Assembly: GCA_900320845.1 (NCBI GenBank)
Contig: ONTS01000001.1
Span: forward strand, 110,138-174,137
Reading direction: 5' to 3'
Length of the DNA stretch: 64,000 nucleotides
Source: an uncultured Prevotellaceae bacterium
GTDB taxonomy: Bacteria; Bacteroidota; Bacteroidia; Bacteroidales; Bacteroidaceae
The notes under the pieces are model-generated. The model made no database searches, had not been told where the DNA came from, and saw only the letters and a list, made by a program, of their open reading frames with translations. Of the stretch, positions 41,399 through 52,528 are shown in pieces. A program made the translations under genes and the position numbers. The stretch's first letter is position 1; the number at the start of each line of letters is the position of its first letter.

Positions 41399-42208
41399 AT
41401 GAAACAAGCAAAAAGTCTTCTTATTATCTTTGTAGTAGCTTTGCTTGCCGCCTGTGGCACCACCCGCACTGTGCCCATCACCGGCCGTAAGCAGACTATC
41501 TCGGTGAGCGATGCCGACATGCTGAGCCTCAGCTCGCAGGAATACTCCAAGTTTATGGCCAGTGCCAAGACTTCGTCCGACGCTACCAAAACCGCTATGG
41601 TAAAGCGCGTGGGACAAAAGCTCGCCACGGCTGTGGAGAACTACCTGCGTCAGAATGGTATGGCTGCCGACCTGTCCAACTATAAGTGGGAGTTTAATCT
41701 CGTTGCCGACCAGCAGGTAAATGCCTTCTGCATGCCCGGCGGAAAGATTGTTGTCTACGAAGGTCTGTTGCCTGTAACCCAGAACGAGGCTTGCCTTGCC
41801 GTAGTGCTGGGACACGAGATCGCCCATGCCGTGGCACGTCACTCTGCCGAACAGATTAGTAAACAGCAGCGTCAGCAGACCGGTCTGCAGATAGGTGCTG
41901 CCGTAGCAGGCGCACTGGGAGTGGGAAGCAGCACCACAAGCGTAGTAGGTTCGCTCATAGCACAGGGTATACAGCTGCGCAACCTGAAGTATTCGCGAGA
42001 CCATGAGTACGAAGCCGACCACATCGGCCTCATCTTTGCAGCTATGGCAGGCTACGACCCGCAGGTGGCTGTTAGCCTGTGGCAGCGTATGGCAGCACAG
42101 GGCGGTGGCAAGTCGTCAGAATTTCTCAGCAGCCACCCCTCAGATGCCAACCGCATCAAAGCTATTCAGAAGTGGATGCCCGAGGCTCTGAAGTACTATA
42201 AGAAATAA
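41399..42208 (+). CDS. M48-family metalloprotease lipoprotein
   Basis: 269 residues. The signal ends in LLAAC (Cys19), so the protein is lipid-anchored. Peptidase M48 (LoiP/YcaL/BepA-like) core: VNAFCMPGGKIVVYEGLL, then the zinc motif HEIAHAVARH (His139, Glu140, His143) and the third ligand in SRDHEYEADHIGLIF (Glu), with FLSSHPSDANRIKAIQKWMPEALKYY as the typical end. Family members act in outer-membrane protein quality control; that role here is inference. It ends with a shared terminator 30 bp downstream. Confidence 0.92.
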   Translation: MKQAKSLLIIFVVALLAACGTTRTVPITGRKQTISVSDADMLSLSSQEYSKFMASAKTSSDATKTAMVKRVGQKLATAVENYLRQNGMAADLSNYKWEFNLVADQQVNAFCMPGGKIVVYEGLLPVTQNEACLAVVLGHEIAHAVARHSAEQISKQQRQQTGLQIGAAVAGALGVGSSTTSVVGSLIAQGIQLRNLKYSRDHEYEADHIGLIFAAMAGYDPQVAVSLWQRMAAQGGGKSSEFLSSHPSDANRIKAIQKWMPEALKYYKK

Positions 42209-42238
42209 ACGGCTACCACACTGCCGAGAACTACATTG

Positions 42239-42277
42239 AAAAGCCCTGTACCGTGATGGTGCAGGGCTTCTGTTTTC
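42239..42277. terminator. bidirectional terminator between the M48 gene and fbp
   Basis: A 12-bp stem AAGCCCTGTACC/GGTGCAGGGCTT (42241-42252 and 42258-42269, one G-U pair) with loop GTGAT, TTTT downstream on the plus strand and an A-rich flank upstream. The two genes converge here. Confidence 0.8.
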
Positions 42278-42293
42278 AGGAATTGGAAGAGGC

Positions 42294-44273
42294 TCAGGGG
42301 CGTTTCTCCTTTATCAGTCCGTGACGGTAGGCGTAGAGCAATGCCTTGAGGTCGTCCACCTGTTGCTGTATCTCTTGTCCCTGGTCGGTGTCGCCTACGA
42401 GCATGCGGCGGTTGGCCATCTCCACTATCTGCGTGGTGCTCATGATGTCGGTACCTCGCTGTATGGCATCTTTGGCACTGCTGAAGGGCTCGTGCTGCAC
42501 CAGCTGGAAGCCACGGCTGTGGTACACCAGGGTATATCCGGCTATGCCTGTCTCCTTATGATAAGCCTGCGAGAATCCGCCGTCGATGACCATGAGCTTG
42601 CCGTTGGCCTTGATGGGGTTTTCGCCCTCGGCAGCGTGCACTGGTACGTGGCCGTTGATGATGTGGCGGTTGGGACCTTTCACGTTGAATGCGTCGAGAA
42701 TAGTGTCCACCACCTGTTCGTTATCGCGCAACTTGAAGAAGTTGCCCTTCTCCTCCTTGTGTGTCGACTTGTCTTTCAGGAAGTAGCGCTCGAAGGTGGC
42801 CATCTTCGACTTGTCGAACAGGATAGAATCGGGTCCGCACCACAGGTATAGGAAGTAGTCGATGGCAAACTGCCGCTCCTCTTTGGGGGTATCGTTCTGG
42901 AACGCCGATCGTATGAGCATGCCCGTGTTGTGCATCAGTTGCATGCCTTTGTAGCGATTGCCGCCGTAGAGTTCCACCTCCTTCAGTGTCCCGTCGTCGT
43001 TGAGGGGTACCGAAGCGTGGAACAGCAGGTTGTTGTTGTATATGGCATACATACATCCGTGGCTGAGCAGCATGCGCATATGCTTCTGCAACTTCTCGCT
43101 GATGCGGAAGGAGTGGGCAAGGCGCTGCATGATGTTTTCTTCTGCAGGTGTGAGTTGTTCAGGATTCGCAGGGTCGATGGTGGGGAAGTGGCAGCTACGC
43201 ATCTCATAGTCGTTGCCGTCGATACGACATGTGCCGTCGGCATAGTCTACGTTGCCCAGCAGACAGCGGTCGGTCATACCCCATTCGGGATGGCGCCGGA
43301 TGATTTCTGCCTCCTTCTTGAATTGTATCATGGTGATGGCCTTGTGCATCTGGGCAATGAGCCTTATGTTCTGTTCGTCGTTGTGGCTGTCGTTGCTCTG
43401 TATGCGTGGCATGAACTCTTCGCACGGGTCGTCGCCGTAGGTCTCAAGCGCAAAGGTGGCAAGCGGCATGAGGTTGATGCCGTAGCCTTCTTCCAAGGTG
43501 GTGAGGTTGGCGTAGCGCAACGACAGGCGGATGACATTGCATATACAAGCCTCGTTGCCTGCACAGGCACCCATCCAAAGGATGTCGTGGTTGCCCCATT
43601 GTATGTCCCAGTTTTTGTATTGCGCCATAGTGTCCATGATGATGTGCGCACCTGGTCCACGGTCGTAGATGTCGCCGAGGATGTGCAGGTAGTCGATGGC
43701 AAGGCGTTGTATGACATTGGCAAGCGTTGTGATGAAGTCGTCGGCGCGCCCCGTGTCGATAATGGTGTCGATGATGCCACGGAAGTACGCTGCCTTGTTA
43801 GGGTCATCGGTGCGCTCGTGGAGCAGTTCCTGGATGATGTACGAGAACTCTATGGGCAATGTCTTGCGAACCTTGGAACGGGTGTACTTGCTCGACACGT
43901 CGCGGCATACACGCACCAGCCGGTTAAGGGCTATGTGGTACCAGTCGTCCATGTCGGCTTCGCTGCTTTTCACCAGCTCCAGCTTCTGCTCGGGGTAGTA
44001 GATGAGCGTGCATAGCTCGCGTTTCTCCGACTCGCGAAGCTCGTTGCCGAATATCTCGTTGACCTTTCGCTTGATGTTGCCTGAAGCATTCTTCAGCACA
44101 TGAAGAAAAGCCTCGTACTCACCATGAATGTCGGCAAGGAAGTGCTCGGTGCCTTTAGGCAGGTTGAGGATAGCCTGAAGGTTGATAATCTCTGTACTTG
44201 CCTGGGCAATGGTGGGAAATGAGTGTGCCAGCAGCTGCAAATAGCGTAAGTCGTGTATGTTGTTGTTTTCCAT
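42294..44273 (-). CDS. fbp: fructose-1,6-bisphosphatase, class 3
   Basis: Gluconeogenic phosphatase of the Firmicutes/Bacteroidetes type, 659 residues, about twice the class 1 size. It has a metallophosphatase core: FLADIHGEYEAFLHVLKNASG, LHILGDIYDRGPGAHIIMDTM, IQWGNHDILWMGACAGNEACI, GPNRHIINGHVPVHAAEGENPIKANGKLMVIDGGFSQAYH. Start set at the ATG at 44273 (MENNNIHDLRYLQLLA), since upstream codons overlap the probable untranslated leader. Confidence 0.96.
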   Translation of the reverse strand: MENNNIHDLRYLQLLAHSFPTIAQASTEIINLQAILNLPKGTEHFLADIHGEYEAFLHVLKNASGNIKRKVNEIFGNELRESEKRELCTLIYYPEQKLELVKSSEADMDDWYHIALNRLVRVCRDVSSKYTRSKVRKTLPIEFSYIIQELLHERTDDPNKAAYFRGIIDTIIDTGRADDFITTLANVIQRLAIDYLHILGDIYDRGPGAHIIMDTMAQYKNWDIQWGNHDILWMGACAGNEACICNVIRLSLRYANLTTLEEGYGINLMPLATFALETYGDDPCEEFMPRIQSNDSHNDEQNIRLIAQMHKAITMIQFKKEAEIIRRHPEWGMTDRCLLGNVDYADGTCRIDGNDYEMRSCHFPTIDPANPEQLTPAEENIMQRLAHSFRISEKLQKHMRMLLSHGCMYAIYNNNLLFHASVPLNDDGTLKEVELYGGNRYKGMQLMHNTGMLIRSAFQNDTPKEERQFAIDYFLYLWCGPDSILFDKSKMATFERYFLKDKSTHKEEKGNFFKLRDNEQVVDTILDAFNVKGPNRHIINGHVPVHAAEGENPIKANGKLMVIDGGFSQAYHKETGIAGYTLVYHSRGFQLVQHEPFSSAKDAIQRGTDIMSTTQIVEMANRRMLVGDTDQGQEIQQQVDDLKALLYAYRHGLIKEKRP

Positions 44274-44368
44274 GGTGGTGGTTAAGTTTCGTGAAAAAAA
44301 TGCCAAACGTATGAACTCTGTAGGGAGAACGCAAAGGTGCACTAGGCCTTCTCAAACACATGGCGGCA

Positions 44369-44376
44369 CAAAGGTA
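44369..44376 (-). promoter_or_regulatory. -7 box of fbp
   Basis: TACCTTTG on the minus strand matches TAnnTTTG; a GTTG 19 bp upstream (44396-44399) is a near match to TTTG. The start near 44362 gives a leader of about 90 nt. Confidence 0.5.
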
Positions 44377-44560
44377 GTGTAAAAAAAACAAAAAACAACC
44401 TTTATCGTCCAAAACTCTTCGCATCCGTCATGCTAAACGCTATGGCGATGATGGGGGAGAATGTGGTCCGTTATAGAATAGGTTTGCAGCAATGCGCGCT
44501 TAACATGCAAATATTTTAACAATATGCCGCAATGGGAGAAACAATAAAAAAGACACTTAC
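44377..44560. other. intergenic region between the fbp and nuo promoters
   Basis: Part of the 410-bp gap between the divergent fbp and nuoA genes. It is AT-rich, with an A8 run at 44381-44388; no gene or repeat is seen besides the promoter elements listed on each side. Confidence 0.5.
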
Positions 44561-44562
44561 AT

Positions 44563-44593
44563 TTTGTATTGTCTTTGTCTTGTAGTAACTTTG
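44563..44593 (+). promoter_or_regulatory. promoter of the nuo operon
   Basis: TTTG (44563-44566), 19 bp, TAACTTTG (44586-44593): a full consensus match. The start is near 44600, about 84 nt before nuoA. Confidence 0.7.
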
Positions 44594-44683
44594 CAGGCTG
44601 ATAGAAAAGGGTGAGGTGTGCCCGTATGTGAGCAACAACTACCCTAAAAGTAAAATGCTATTTAAACATCAAAAGAACATAAC

Positions 44684-45034
44684 ATGAATTCAACATTGTT
44701 AGTCACCGTCATCCTGACGGCCATCACCTTGGTGCTTGCAGCCTTTGTCATAGCCAAGCTGATAGGTCCGCGGTCGTACAACAAGACTAAGGATGAGCCG
44801 TATGAGTGTGGTATCCCCACCAAGGGAACCTCATGGATGCCTGTATCGATAGGCTTCTACCTCTTCGCCATCCTCTTCCTGATGTTCGACATCGAGACAG
44901 TGTTCCTCTATCCCTGGGCAGTAGCCGTAGGAACGTTTGGCAAGGCAGCCATCGTCAGCATCGGTTTCTTCCTCGTAGTATTAGTATTTGGCCTGGCTTA
45001 CGCTTGGCGGAAAGGAGCGTTGGAATGGAAATAA
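44684..45034 (+). CDS. nuoA: NADH-quinone oxidoreductase subunit A
   Basis: Membrane subunit of respiratory complex I, 116 residues, three helices. The conserved DEPYECGIPTKG loop (Cys in the quinone-site loop) and FYLFAILFLMFDIETVFLYPWA are seen. First gene of the operon; it overlaps nuoB by 10 nt. Confidence 0.96.
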   Translation: MNSTLLVTVILTAITLVLAAFVIAKLIGPRSYNKTKDEPYECGIPTKGTSWMPVSIGFYLFAILFLMFDIETVFLYPWAVAVGTFGKAAIVSIGFFLVVLVFGLAYAWRKGALEWK

Positions 45035-45891
45035 AGAAACCTAAGATAAAGAGCATTCCTTACGAGGAATTCAAGGATAACGAGAGCCTGGAGTCATTGA
45101 TCGACCAACTCAATGAAGGTGGCGTCAACGTAGTGACAGGACAACTCGATAAACTTATCAACTGGGGTCGCAGCAACTCGTTGTGGTCGCTCACCTTTGC
45201 CACCTCTTGCTGCGGCATTGAGTTCATGGCGGTGGGCTGCGCACGCTATGACTTCTCACGTTTCGGCTTCGAGGTGACACGTAACTCACCCCGTCAGGCC
45301 GACCTCATCATGTGCGCAGGTACCATCACACACAAGATGGCACCTGTATTCAAACGCCTCTACGACCAGATGGCAGAACCGAAGTATGTCATCGCTGTAG
45401 GAGGATGTGCCATCAGTGGCGGACCGTTCAAGTCAAGCTACCACGTGGTGAAGGGCATTGACGAGATCGTACCCGTCGATGTGTACATTCCAGGCTGCCC
45501 GCCACGCCCGGAAGCCATACTCTATGGCATGATGCAGCTGCAGCGCAAGGTAAAAGTAGAAAAATTCTTCGGCGGTGCCAACCACAAACAGACCCCAGAA
45601 GAGCGTGAACTTGGAGTCAGCAACGAAGAACTGACATACGGCAAGCGCGAGACCATCGTCGTGAAAGACGTGCCGCAGGACTTCGTCGAGGAGCTGAAGA
45701 GCGAGCAAGCAGCCAAGGCCGCAGCCACACCTGCTGCTGAGGCTAAGGCCGAAGCCCCAAAAGCAACCACCGCCGAGGCTACACCCGAAGCTCCCAAGGC
45801 TGACGCTGACGCCACAACCGTTCAGCCTGACAACGTGTCAGACAGCCAAATCGATAACTCGACAACTAACAACAAGGAGGACGCACAATGA
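45025..45891 (+). CDS. nuoB: NADH-quinone oxidoreductase subunit B with Ala/Pro-rich tail
   Basis: Binds the last iron-sulfur cluster (N2) next to quinone. The core has all four cluster cysteines: TFATSCCGIEFMAVG (adjacent Cys pair), LIMCAGTIT and YIPGCPPRPEAILYG. The 288-residue chain is much longer than E. coli NuoB (220): after about residue 215 comes a low-complexity tail rich in Ala, Pro, Glu, Lys and Thr (KAAATPAAEAKAEAPKATT...). Start at the ATG at 45025, inside the end of nuoA; the stop overlaps nuoCD by 4 nt (ATGA). Confidence 0.95.
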   Translation: MEIKKPKIKSIPYEEFKDNESLESLIDQLNEGGVNVVTGQLDKLINWGRSNSLWSLTFATSCCGIEFMAVGCARYDFSRFGFEVTRNSPRQADLIMCAGTITHKMAPVFKRLYDQMAEPKYVIAVGGCAISGGPFKSSYHVVKGIDEIVPVDVYIPGCPPRPEAILYGMMQLQRKVKVEKFFGGANHKQTPEERELGVSNEELTYGKRETIVVKDVPQDFVEELKSEQAAKAAATPAAEAKAEAPKATTAEATPEAPKADADATTVQPDNVSDSQIDNSTTNNKEDAQ

Positions 45892-47450
45892 AATTAGACA
45901 GCAAACAGTTTGCATTCGAGCGTTTCTCCGCCGAGATGCAGGCACTGAAAGAACAACAGGGCTACGACTATCTCGTAACCATCGTAGGCGAGGACTTCGG
46001 CGAAGAAGGACTCGGCTGTATATATATTATAGAGAACACGCGTACGCACGCACGTGAAAGCGTGAAGATGATATCCCGTCAAGAGGGCGATATGTACTAC
46101 ATTCCCAGCGTGGTGGGTCTGTGGAAGGCCGCCGACCTGCTCGAACGCGAGGTGTACGATTTCCTCGGCATCGTCTTCCTCGGACATCCCGACATGCGAC
46201 GCCTCTTCCTGCGTCATGACTTCAAGGGCTATCCCCTGCGCAAGAACTACAAGAGCGACGACACCTATTCGCTGGAAGACGACGTAGAACAGCCCTACGG
46301 ACTGGAATACTGGCTCGACGAAGACGGTAAGCTGCGCTGCAAGCAGAACGCACTCTTCAGCGACGACGAATATGTAGTGAACATAGGACCGCAACACCCG
46401 TCTACTCACGGTGTGCTTCGTCTGCAGACAGTGCTCGACGGAGAAATAGTGAAACGCATCTATCCCCACCTCGGATACATACACCGCGGCGTGGAGAAGA
46501 TGTGTGAGAGCTATACCTACCCGCAGACACTTGCACTCACCGACCGACTGAACTACCTCTCTGCCATGATGCACCGCCACGCATTGGTGGGTGTCATAGA
46601 AGAAGGTATGGGTGTGGAACTTACCGACCGCATTCGCTATGTGCGCACCATCATGGATGAGCTGCAACGCATTGACAACCACCTTCTTTATTGTGGTTGC
46701 TGCGCTCAGGACCTCGGTGCACTGACAGCATTCCTCTACTGCATGCGCGACCGCGAACACGTGCTCAACGCCATGGAGGAGACCACTGGCGGAAGGCTCA
46801 TACAGAACTACTACCGCATCGGTGGTCTGCAGGACGACATCGACCTGAATTTCGTGAAGAACGTCAAGGATCTTTGCCGCTATCTGCGCCCGATGATAAA
46901 AGAATACATGGACGTGTTTGGCGACAATGTCATCACACACAACCGCTTTGAGAAAGTAGGTGCCATGGATGAGGCAGACTGCATTAACTACGCCGTGACT
47001 GGTCCAGCAGGACGTGCCGCAGGATGGCAGAACGACGTGCGCAAAAACCATCCGTACGACATGTACGATAAGGTGGAATGGAAGCAGATAACAAGGCCCG
47101 AAGGAGACAGTATGGCACGCTATCTCGTTCATATTGAGGAGATATACCAAAGTCTCGACATCATAGAGCAACTCATAGACAATATCCCCGAGGGCGATTT
47201 CTACGTCAAGCAGAAGCCCATCATCAAGGTGCCCGAGGGACAGTGGTACTTCTCCGTGGAAGGAGCCAGCGGCGAATTCGGAGTATATCTTGACTCACGC
47301 GGCGACAAGAGCCCTTACCGACTGAAGATGCGTCCCATGGGACTGACACTCACCGGCGCTCTCGACAAGATGCTGCGCGGACAAAAACTCGCCGACCTCA
47401 TCACAACAGGAGCTGCCATCGACTTCGTCATACCTGACATTGACAGATAA
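45888..47450 (+). CDS. nuoCD: fused NADH-quinone oxidoreductase subunits C and D
   Basis: 520 residues. Residues about 1-125 are NuoC (REVYDFLGIVFLGHPDMRRLFLRHDFKGYPLRKNY) and about 155-520 are NuoD (VVNIGPQHPSTHGVLRL, YIHRGVEKMCES, TYPQTLALTDRLNYLSAM, DELQRIDNHLLYCGC, GPAGRAAGW, VPEGQWYFSVEGASGEFGVYLDSRGDKSPYRLKMR). NuoD with NuoB forms the quinone pocket. The fusion is also known in E. coli and is shorter here because the NuoC part is reduced. Next gene nuoH after 124 bp. Confidence 0.96.
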   Translation: MKLDSKQFAFERFSAEMQALKEQQGYDYLVTIVGEDFGEEGLGCIYIIENTRTHARESVKMISRQEGDMYYIPSVVGLWKAADLLEREVYDFLGIVFLGHPDMRRLFLRHDFKGYPLRKNYKSDDTYSLEDDVEQPYGLEYWLDEDGKLRCKQNALFSDDEYVVNIGPQHPSTHGVLRLQTVLDGEIVKRIYPHLGYIHRGVEKMCESYTYPQTLALTDRLNYLSAMMHRHALVGVIEEGMGVELTDRIRYVRTIMDELQRIDNHLLYCGCCAQDLGALTAFLYCMRDREHVLNAMEETTGGRLIQNYYRIGGLQDDIDLNFVKNVKDLCRYLRPMIKEYMDVFGDNVITHNRFEKVGAMDEADCINYAVTGPAGRAAGWQNDVRKNHPYDMYDKVEWKQITRPEGDSMARYLVHIEEIYQSLDIIEQLIDNIPEGDFYVKQKPIIKVPEGQWYFSVEGASGEFGVYLDSRGDKSPYRLKMRPMGLTLTGALDKMLRGQKLADLITTGAAIDFVIPDIDR

Positions 47451-47574
47451 TAGGCAAGTGATGCTGCGCAGTCAGTATGAAAAAGAATGTTACTGCGCAA
47501 GCATAATAACGACAGGCTGACGCAATCGTATGTTATCAAATAAATAGTAATTCGTAAATCGCTAAATAGTTAAT

Positions 47575-48660
47575 ATGTTTGATTTTTCAATAGTAGCCAA
47601 TTGGTTCGACGGACTTCTTCGCAATACGTTAGGATTGGGAGACTTCCTCACCATCTTGATAGAGTGTGTGGTGGTTGGTGTCATCATCCTCCTAGCCTAC
47701 GCACTCATCGCCATCGCGCTCATCTTCATGGAGCGTAAGGTGTGTGCCTACTTCCAGTGCCGTCTGGGCCCGATGCGTGTAGGCCCGTGGGGCTTGCTGC
47801 AGGTGTTTGCCGACGTGCTGAAGATGCTCATCAAGGAAATATTCACCGTGGCAAAGGCTGACAAACTGCTCTACGCCATAGCACCGTTCCTCGTGCTGAT
47901 AGCCTCTGTGGGAACATTCTCGTTCCTGCCGTGGAACAAGGGTGCGCACATTCTTGACTTCAACGTAGGCATCTTCCTCATCACCGCCATCTCATCCATC
48001 GGTGTTGTGGGCGTATTCCTGGCAGGATGGAGTTCCAACAACAAGTACTCCGTCGTGTCCGCCATGCGTGCCGCAGTGCAGATGATCAGCTATGAGATGT
48101 CGCTCTGCCTTTGCTTAATCGCAGCCGTCATACTGCTCGGCACCATGCAGATGTCGCAGATGGTAGAAGCGCAGAGCGGACCGTGGGGATGGCTCATCAT
48201 AAAAGGACATATTCCAGCTGTCATTGCCTTCATTATCTTCCTCATCGCAGGTAATGCTGAAGCCAATCGCGGACCGTTCGACATGGCAGAAGCCGAGAGC
48301 GAGCTCACAGCAGGACACCACACAGAGTACTCCGGTATGGGATTCGGATACTTCTACCTTGCAGAATACCTCAACCTCTTTGTTATTGCCGGTATCGCCT
48401 CTGCCGTCTTCCTCGGTGGATGGGCCCCCATTCAGATAGGGATAGAGGGTTTCGACAAGGTGATGGCGTATATCCCCGGAGTAGTATGGTTCTTCGGTAA
48501 GACATTCTTCCTTGTTTGGGTGCTGATGTGGATTCGCTGGACCTTCCCCCGTCTGCGTATCGACCAGATACTGGCACTCGAATGGAAATACCTCATGCCG
48601 CTGGCACTCATCAACATCATACTCATGACCGTCATTGTAGCTTTTGGCTGGCACTTCTGA
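47575..48660 (+). CDS. nuoH: NADH-quinone oxidoreductase subunit H
   Basis: Membrane subunit that joins the arms and forms the quinone entry; 361 residues, eight or nine helices. Diagnostic stretches: LIFMERKVCAYFQCRLGPMRVGPWGLLQVFADVLKMLIKE, WSSNNKYSVVSAMRAAVQMISYEMSL, GNAEANRGPFDMAEAESELTAGHHTEYSGMGFGYFYLAEY and RWTFPRLRIDQIL. The spacers on both sides (124 and 262 bp) are long for an operon. Confidence 0.96.
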   Translation: MFDFSIVANWFDGLLRNTLGLGDFLTILIECVVVGVIILLAYALIAIALIFMERKVCAYFQCRLGPMRVGPWGLLQVFADVLKMLIKEIFTVAKADKLLYAIAPFLVLIASVGTFSFLPWNKGAHILDFNVGIFLITAISSIGVVGVFLAGWSSNNKYSVVSAMRAAVQMISYEMSLCLCLIAAVILLGTMQMSQMVEAQSGPWGWLIIKGHIPAVIAFIIFLIAGNAEANRGPFDMAEAESELTAGHHTEYSGMGFGYFYLAEYLNLFVIAGIASAVFLGGWAPIQIGIEGFDKVMAYIPGVVWFFGKTFFLVWVLMWIRWTFPRLRIDQILALEWKYLMPLALINIILMTVIVAFGWHF

Positions 48661-48922
48661 TAGGTCGTTGACAAGAGAAGATGCTTGCTGCGCAAGCACA
48701 AACGGATCATTCTTGGCAGCGCCAGACGGTGAAGCCGAGCGGATTCCACAAGGTGGGTTCTATAAATGAGCTTCAGATGACATCTGTTTGATAGTTAGCA
48801 AACTATGTATTAAGGACAACGCACCACTGCCGACCACCAACAACGAGCATCAAAGCAATAGGACAACACCTAAATGAAAGGTGAAAACAAAGTTATAGGA
48901 CACACTATAAAACAGGATTATC
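48661..48922 (+). other. long nuoH-nuoI spacer
   Basis: 262 bp without a gene inside the operon. It holds small hairpins (GCTTGC-TGC-GCAAGC near 48683-48697, ATAGTT/AACTAT near 48792) but no U-tract and no clear -33/-7 pair. The nuoCD-nuoH spacer (47451-47574) holds a related inverted repeat, TGCGCAGT/ACTGCGCA. Confidence 0.45.
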
Positions 48923-49462
48923 ATGGAAAACGAAAAGAAACAATCATATTTCGGCGAGATAGCGAACGCTGCCAAGACCCTCGCCACCGGACTGAAGGTT
49001 ACCTTTAAGGAATATCTCACCCCGAAGTCTACCGAGCAATATCCCGAAAATCGCAAGACGACACTGCACGTCGCCCAGCGTCACCGCGGACGCCTCGTCT
49101 TCAAACGCAACGAAGACGGCACATACAAGTGCACAGCATGCACCTTGTGCGAGAAGGCATGCCCCAACGGCACCATCAAAATTACTACCAAGATGATGGA
49201 AGATGCCGAGACAGGCAAGAAGAAGCGTGTGCTCGTCGACTATCAGTACGACCTTGGCGACTGCATGTTCTGCCAGCTCTGCACCAACGCATGCAACTTC
49301 GACGCCATTGAGTTTACCAACGACTTCGAGAATGCTGTCTTCGACCGCGAGAAGCTCGTGCTTCACCTCGACAAGGAGACCTATGAAGGCGGAAGCCTGC
49401 CCAATATCATCGAAGGCGGAGCACCCATGCAAATAGGTAAGTTCAACACTAAGAAGAAATAA
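48923..49462 (+). CDS. nuoI: NADH-quinone oxidoreductase subunit I
   Basis: Carries two 4Fe-4S clusters (N6a, N6b) on the path to quinone. 179 residues with both motifs: KCTACTLCEKACPNGTI and DCMFCQLCTNACNFDAIEF. The N-terminus is amphipathic. Without NuoEFG, this subunit is the likely point where an external electron donor reaches the complex. Confidence 0.95.
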   Translation: MENEKKQSYFGEIANAAKTLATGLKVTFKEYLTPKSTEQYPENRKTTLHVAQRHRGRLVFKRNEDGTYKCTACTLCEKACPNGTIKITTKMMEDAETGKKKRVLVDYQYDLGDCMFCQLCTNACNFDAIEFTNDFENAVFDREKLVLHLDKETYEGGSLPNIIEGGAPMQIGKFNTKKK

Positions 49463-49663
49463 CATACCACCCACTGCCACAGCCTCAGCCATTGACAAGA
49501 AAGACGCTTCTTAGCAATGTCTGAAGCGATGATGTGAAGGAGTGGAGATGATTAAGAATACCATATAAGTGTTTCGCTGAAAAGCATCAGACCCCCCAAC
49601 AACTTACCTGGTCACGATATGGTTAGACTCATGTTAGAGAAACAATAAATAAAAAATAACAAT
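49463..49663 (+). other. nuoI-nuoJ spacer
   Basis: 201 bp with no gene, terminator or clear promoter. Its opening after the stop (TTGACAAGA then AGACGCTTC) loosely resembles the start of the nuoH-nuoI spacer (TTGACAAGAGAAGATGCTTGC). Confidence 0.35.
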
Positions 49664-50173
49664 ATGTCACAACAAATCATGTTCGCCATTCTGGCGATAG
49701 TAATCCTCGGTGCCGCCGTGCTCAGCGTGCTCACCAACCGCATTATGCGTGCAGCGACCTTCCTGCTGTTCGTTCTTTTCGGCGTGGCTGGCATCTACTT
49801 CCTGCTCGACTACACCTTCCTTGGTGCAGCGCAGATCAGTGTCTACGCCGGCGGTGTGACGATGATTTACATCTTCGCCATACAGCTTGTGTCTAAGCGC
49901 ACGCTGCAAGGACTGCATGAGCGTCCGCAACTCAAGCGCATGCTGCCCGGAGCACTCGCTGCATTGGCAGGACTGGCAACGGTTGCAGTCATCATTCTCA
50001 AGACCAAGTTCGTCACACAGAGCGTCGAGCATGGCGAAGTGCCCATGGACGTCATCGGCAACTCCCTCGTCGGAGCAGGCGAAAACGGTTACGTACTGCC
50101 CTTCGAGTTCATTTCCATCTTCCTGCTGGCATGCATTATAGGAGGCATCGTCATAGCACGCAAGGACAAGTAA
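49664..50173 (+). CDS. nuoJ: NADH-quinone oxidoreductase subunit J
   Basis: Membrane subunit with five helices, 169 residues: MFAILAIVILGAAVLSVLTNRIMRAATFLLFVLFGVAGIYFLLDYTFLGAAQISVYAGGVTMIYIFAIQLV shows the standard NuoJ pattern with the pi-bulge Tyr and the VYAGG motif. It sits 21 bp before nuoK. Confidence 0.95.
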   Translation: MSQQIMFAILAIVILGAAVLSVLTNRIMRAATFLLFVLFGVAGIYFLLDYTFLGAAQISVYAGGVTMIYIFAIQLVSKRTLQGLHERPQLKRMLPGALAALAGLATVAVIILKTKFVTQSVEHGEVPMDVIGNSLVGAGENGYVLPFEFISIFLLACIIGGIVIARKDK

Positions 50174-50194
50174 CAGAAAAAAGCAAACAAACTT

Positions 50195-50503
50195 ATGATA
50201 CCCGTACACTTTTATCTCATCCTGAGCACGTTGCTGTTCTTTATCGGTGTGTATGGCTTCGTTACGCGCCGTAACCTCATCGCCATGCTCATCTCCGTGG
50301 AGTTGGTGCTCAATGCCGTTGACATCAACTTTGCCGTGTTCAACCGTCTCCTCTTCCCCGGACAGCTTGAGGGAATGTTCTTCACCCTGTTCGCCATCGG
50401 TGTGGCAGCAGCAGAGACAGCAGTGGCAGTAGCCATCATCATCAATGTCTACCGACGCTTCCACAGCGACCAGGTAAACAGCATCGAAAACATGAAATTG
50501 TAA
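50195..50503 (+). CDS. nuoK: NADH-quinone oxidoreductase subunit K
   Basis: Small antiporter-like membrane subunit of 102 residues, three helices, with the conserved ISVELVLNAVDINF (membrane Glu) and FAIGVAAAETAVAVAIIINVYR (second Glu), both needed for proton pumping. It sits 7 bp before nuoL. Confidence 0.96.
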   Translation: MIPVHFYLILSTLLFFIGVYGFVTRRNLIAMLISVELVLNAVDINFAVFNRLLFPGQLEGMFFTLFAIGVAAAETAVAVAIIINVYRRFHSDQVNSIENMKL

Positions 50504-50510
50504 AAGCCCT

Positions 50511-52472
<1,962 letters not shown>

Positions 52473-52528
52473 TCCAAATCCAATCAAACATACACACCAT
52501 ATAATAATAAGGAATAACACATACGGTC

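Noticed and set aside
45894-47171. Long open frame opposite nuoCD
   Set aside because: Antisense shadow of a conserved gene; hydrophobic but without any family motif or promoter.
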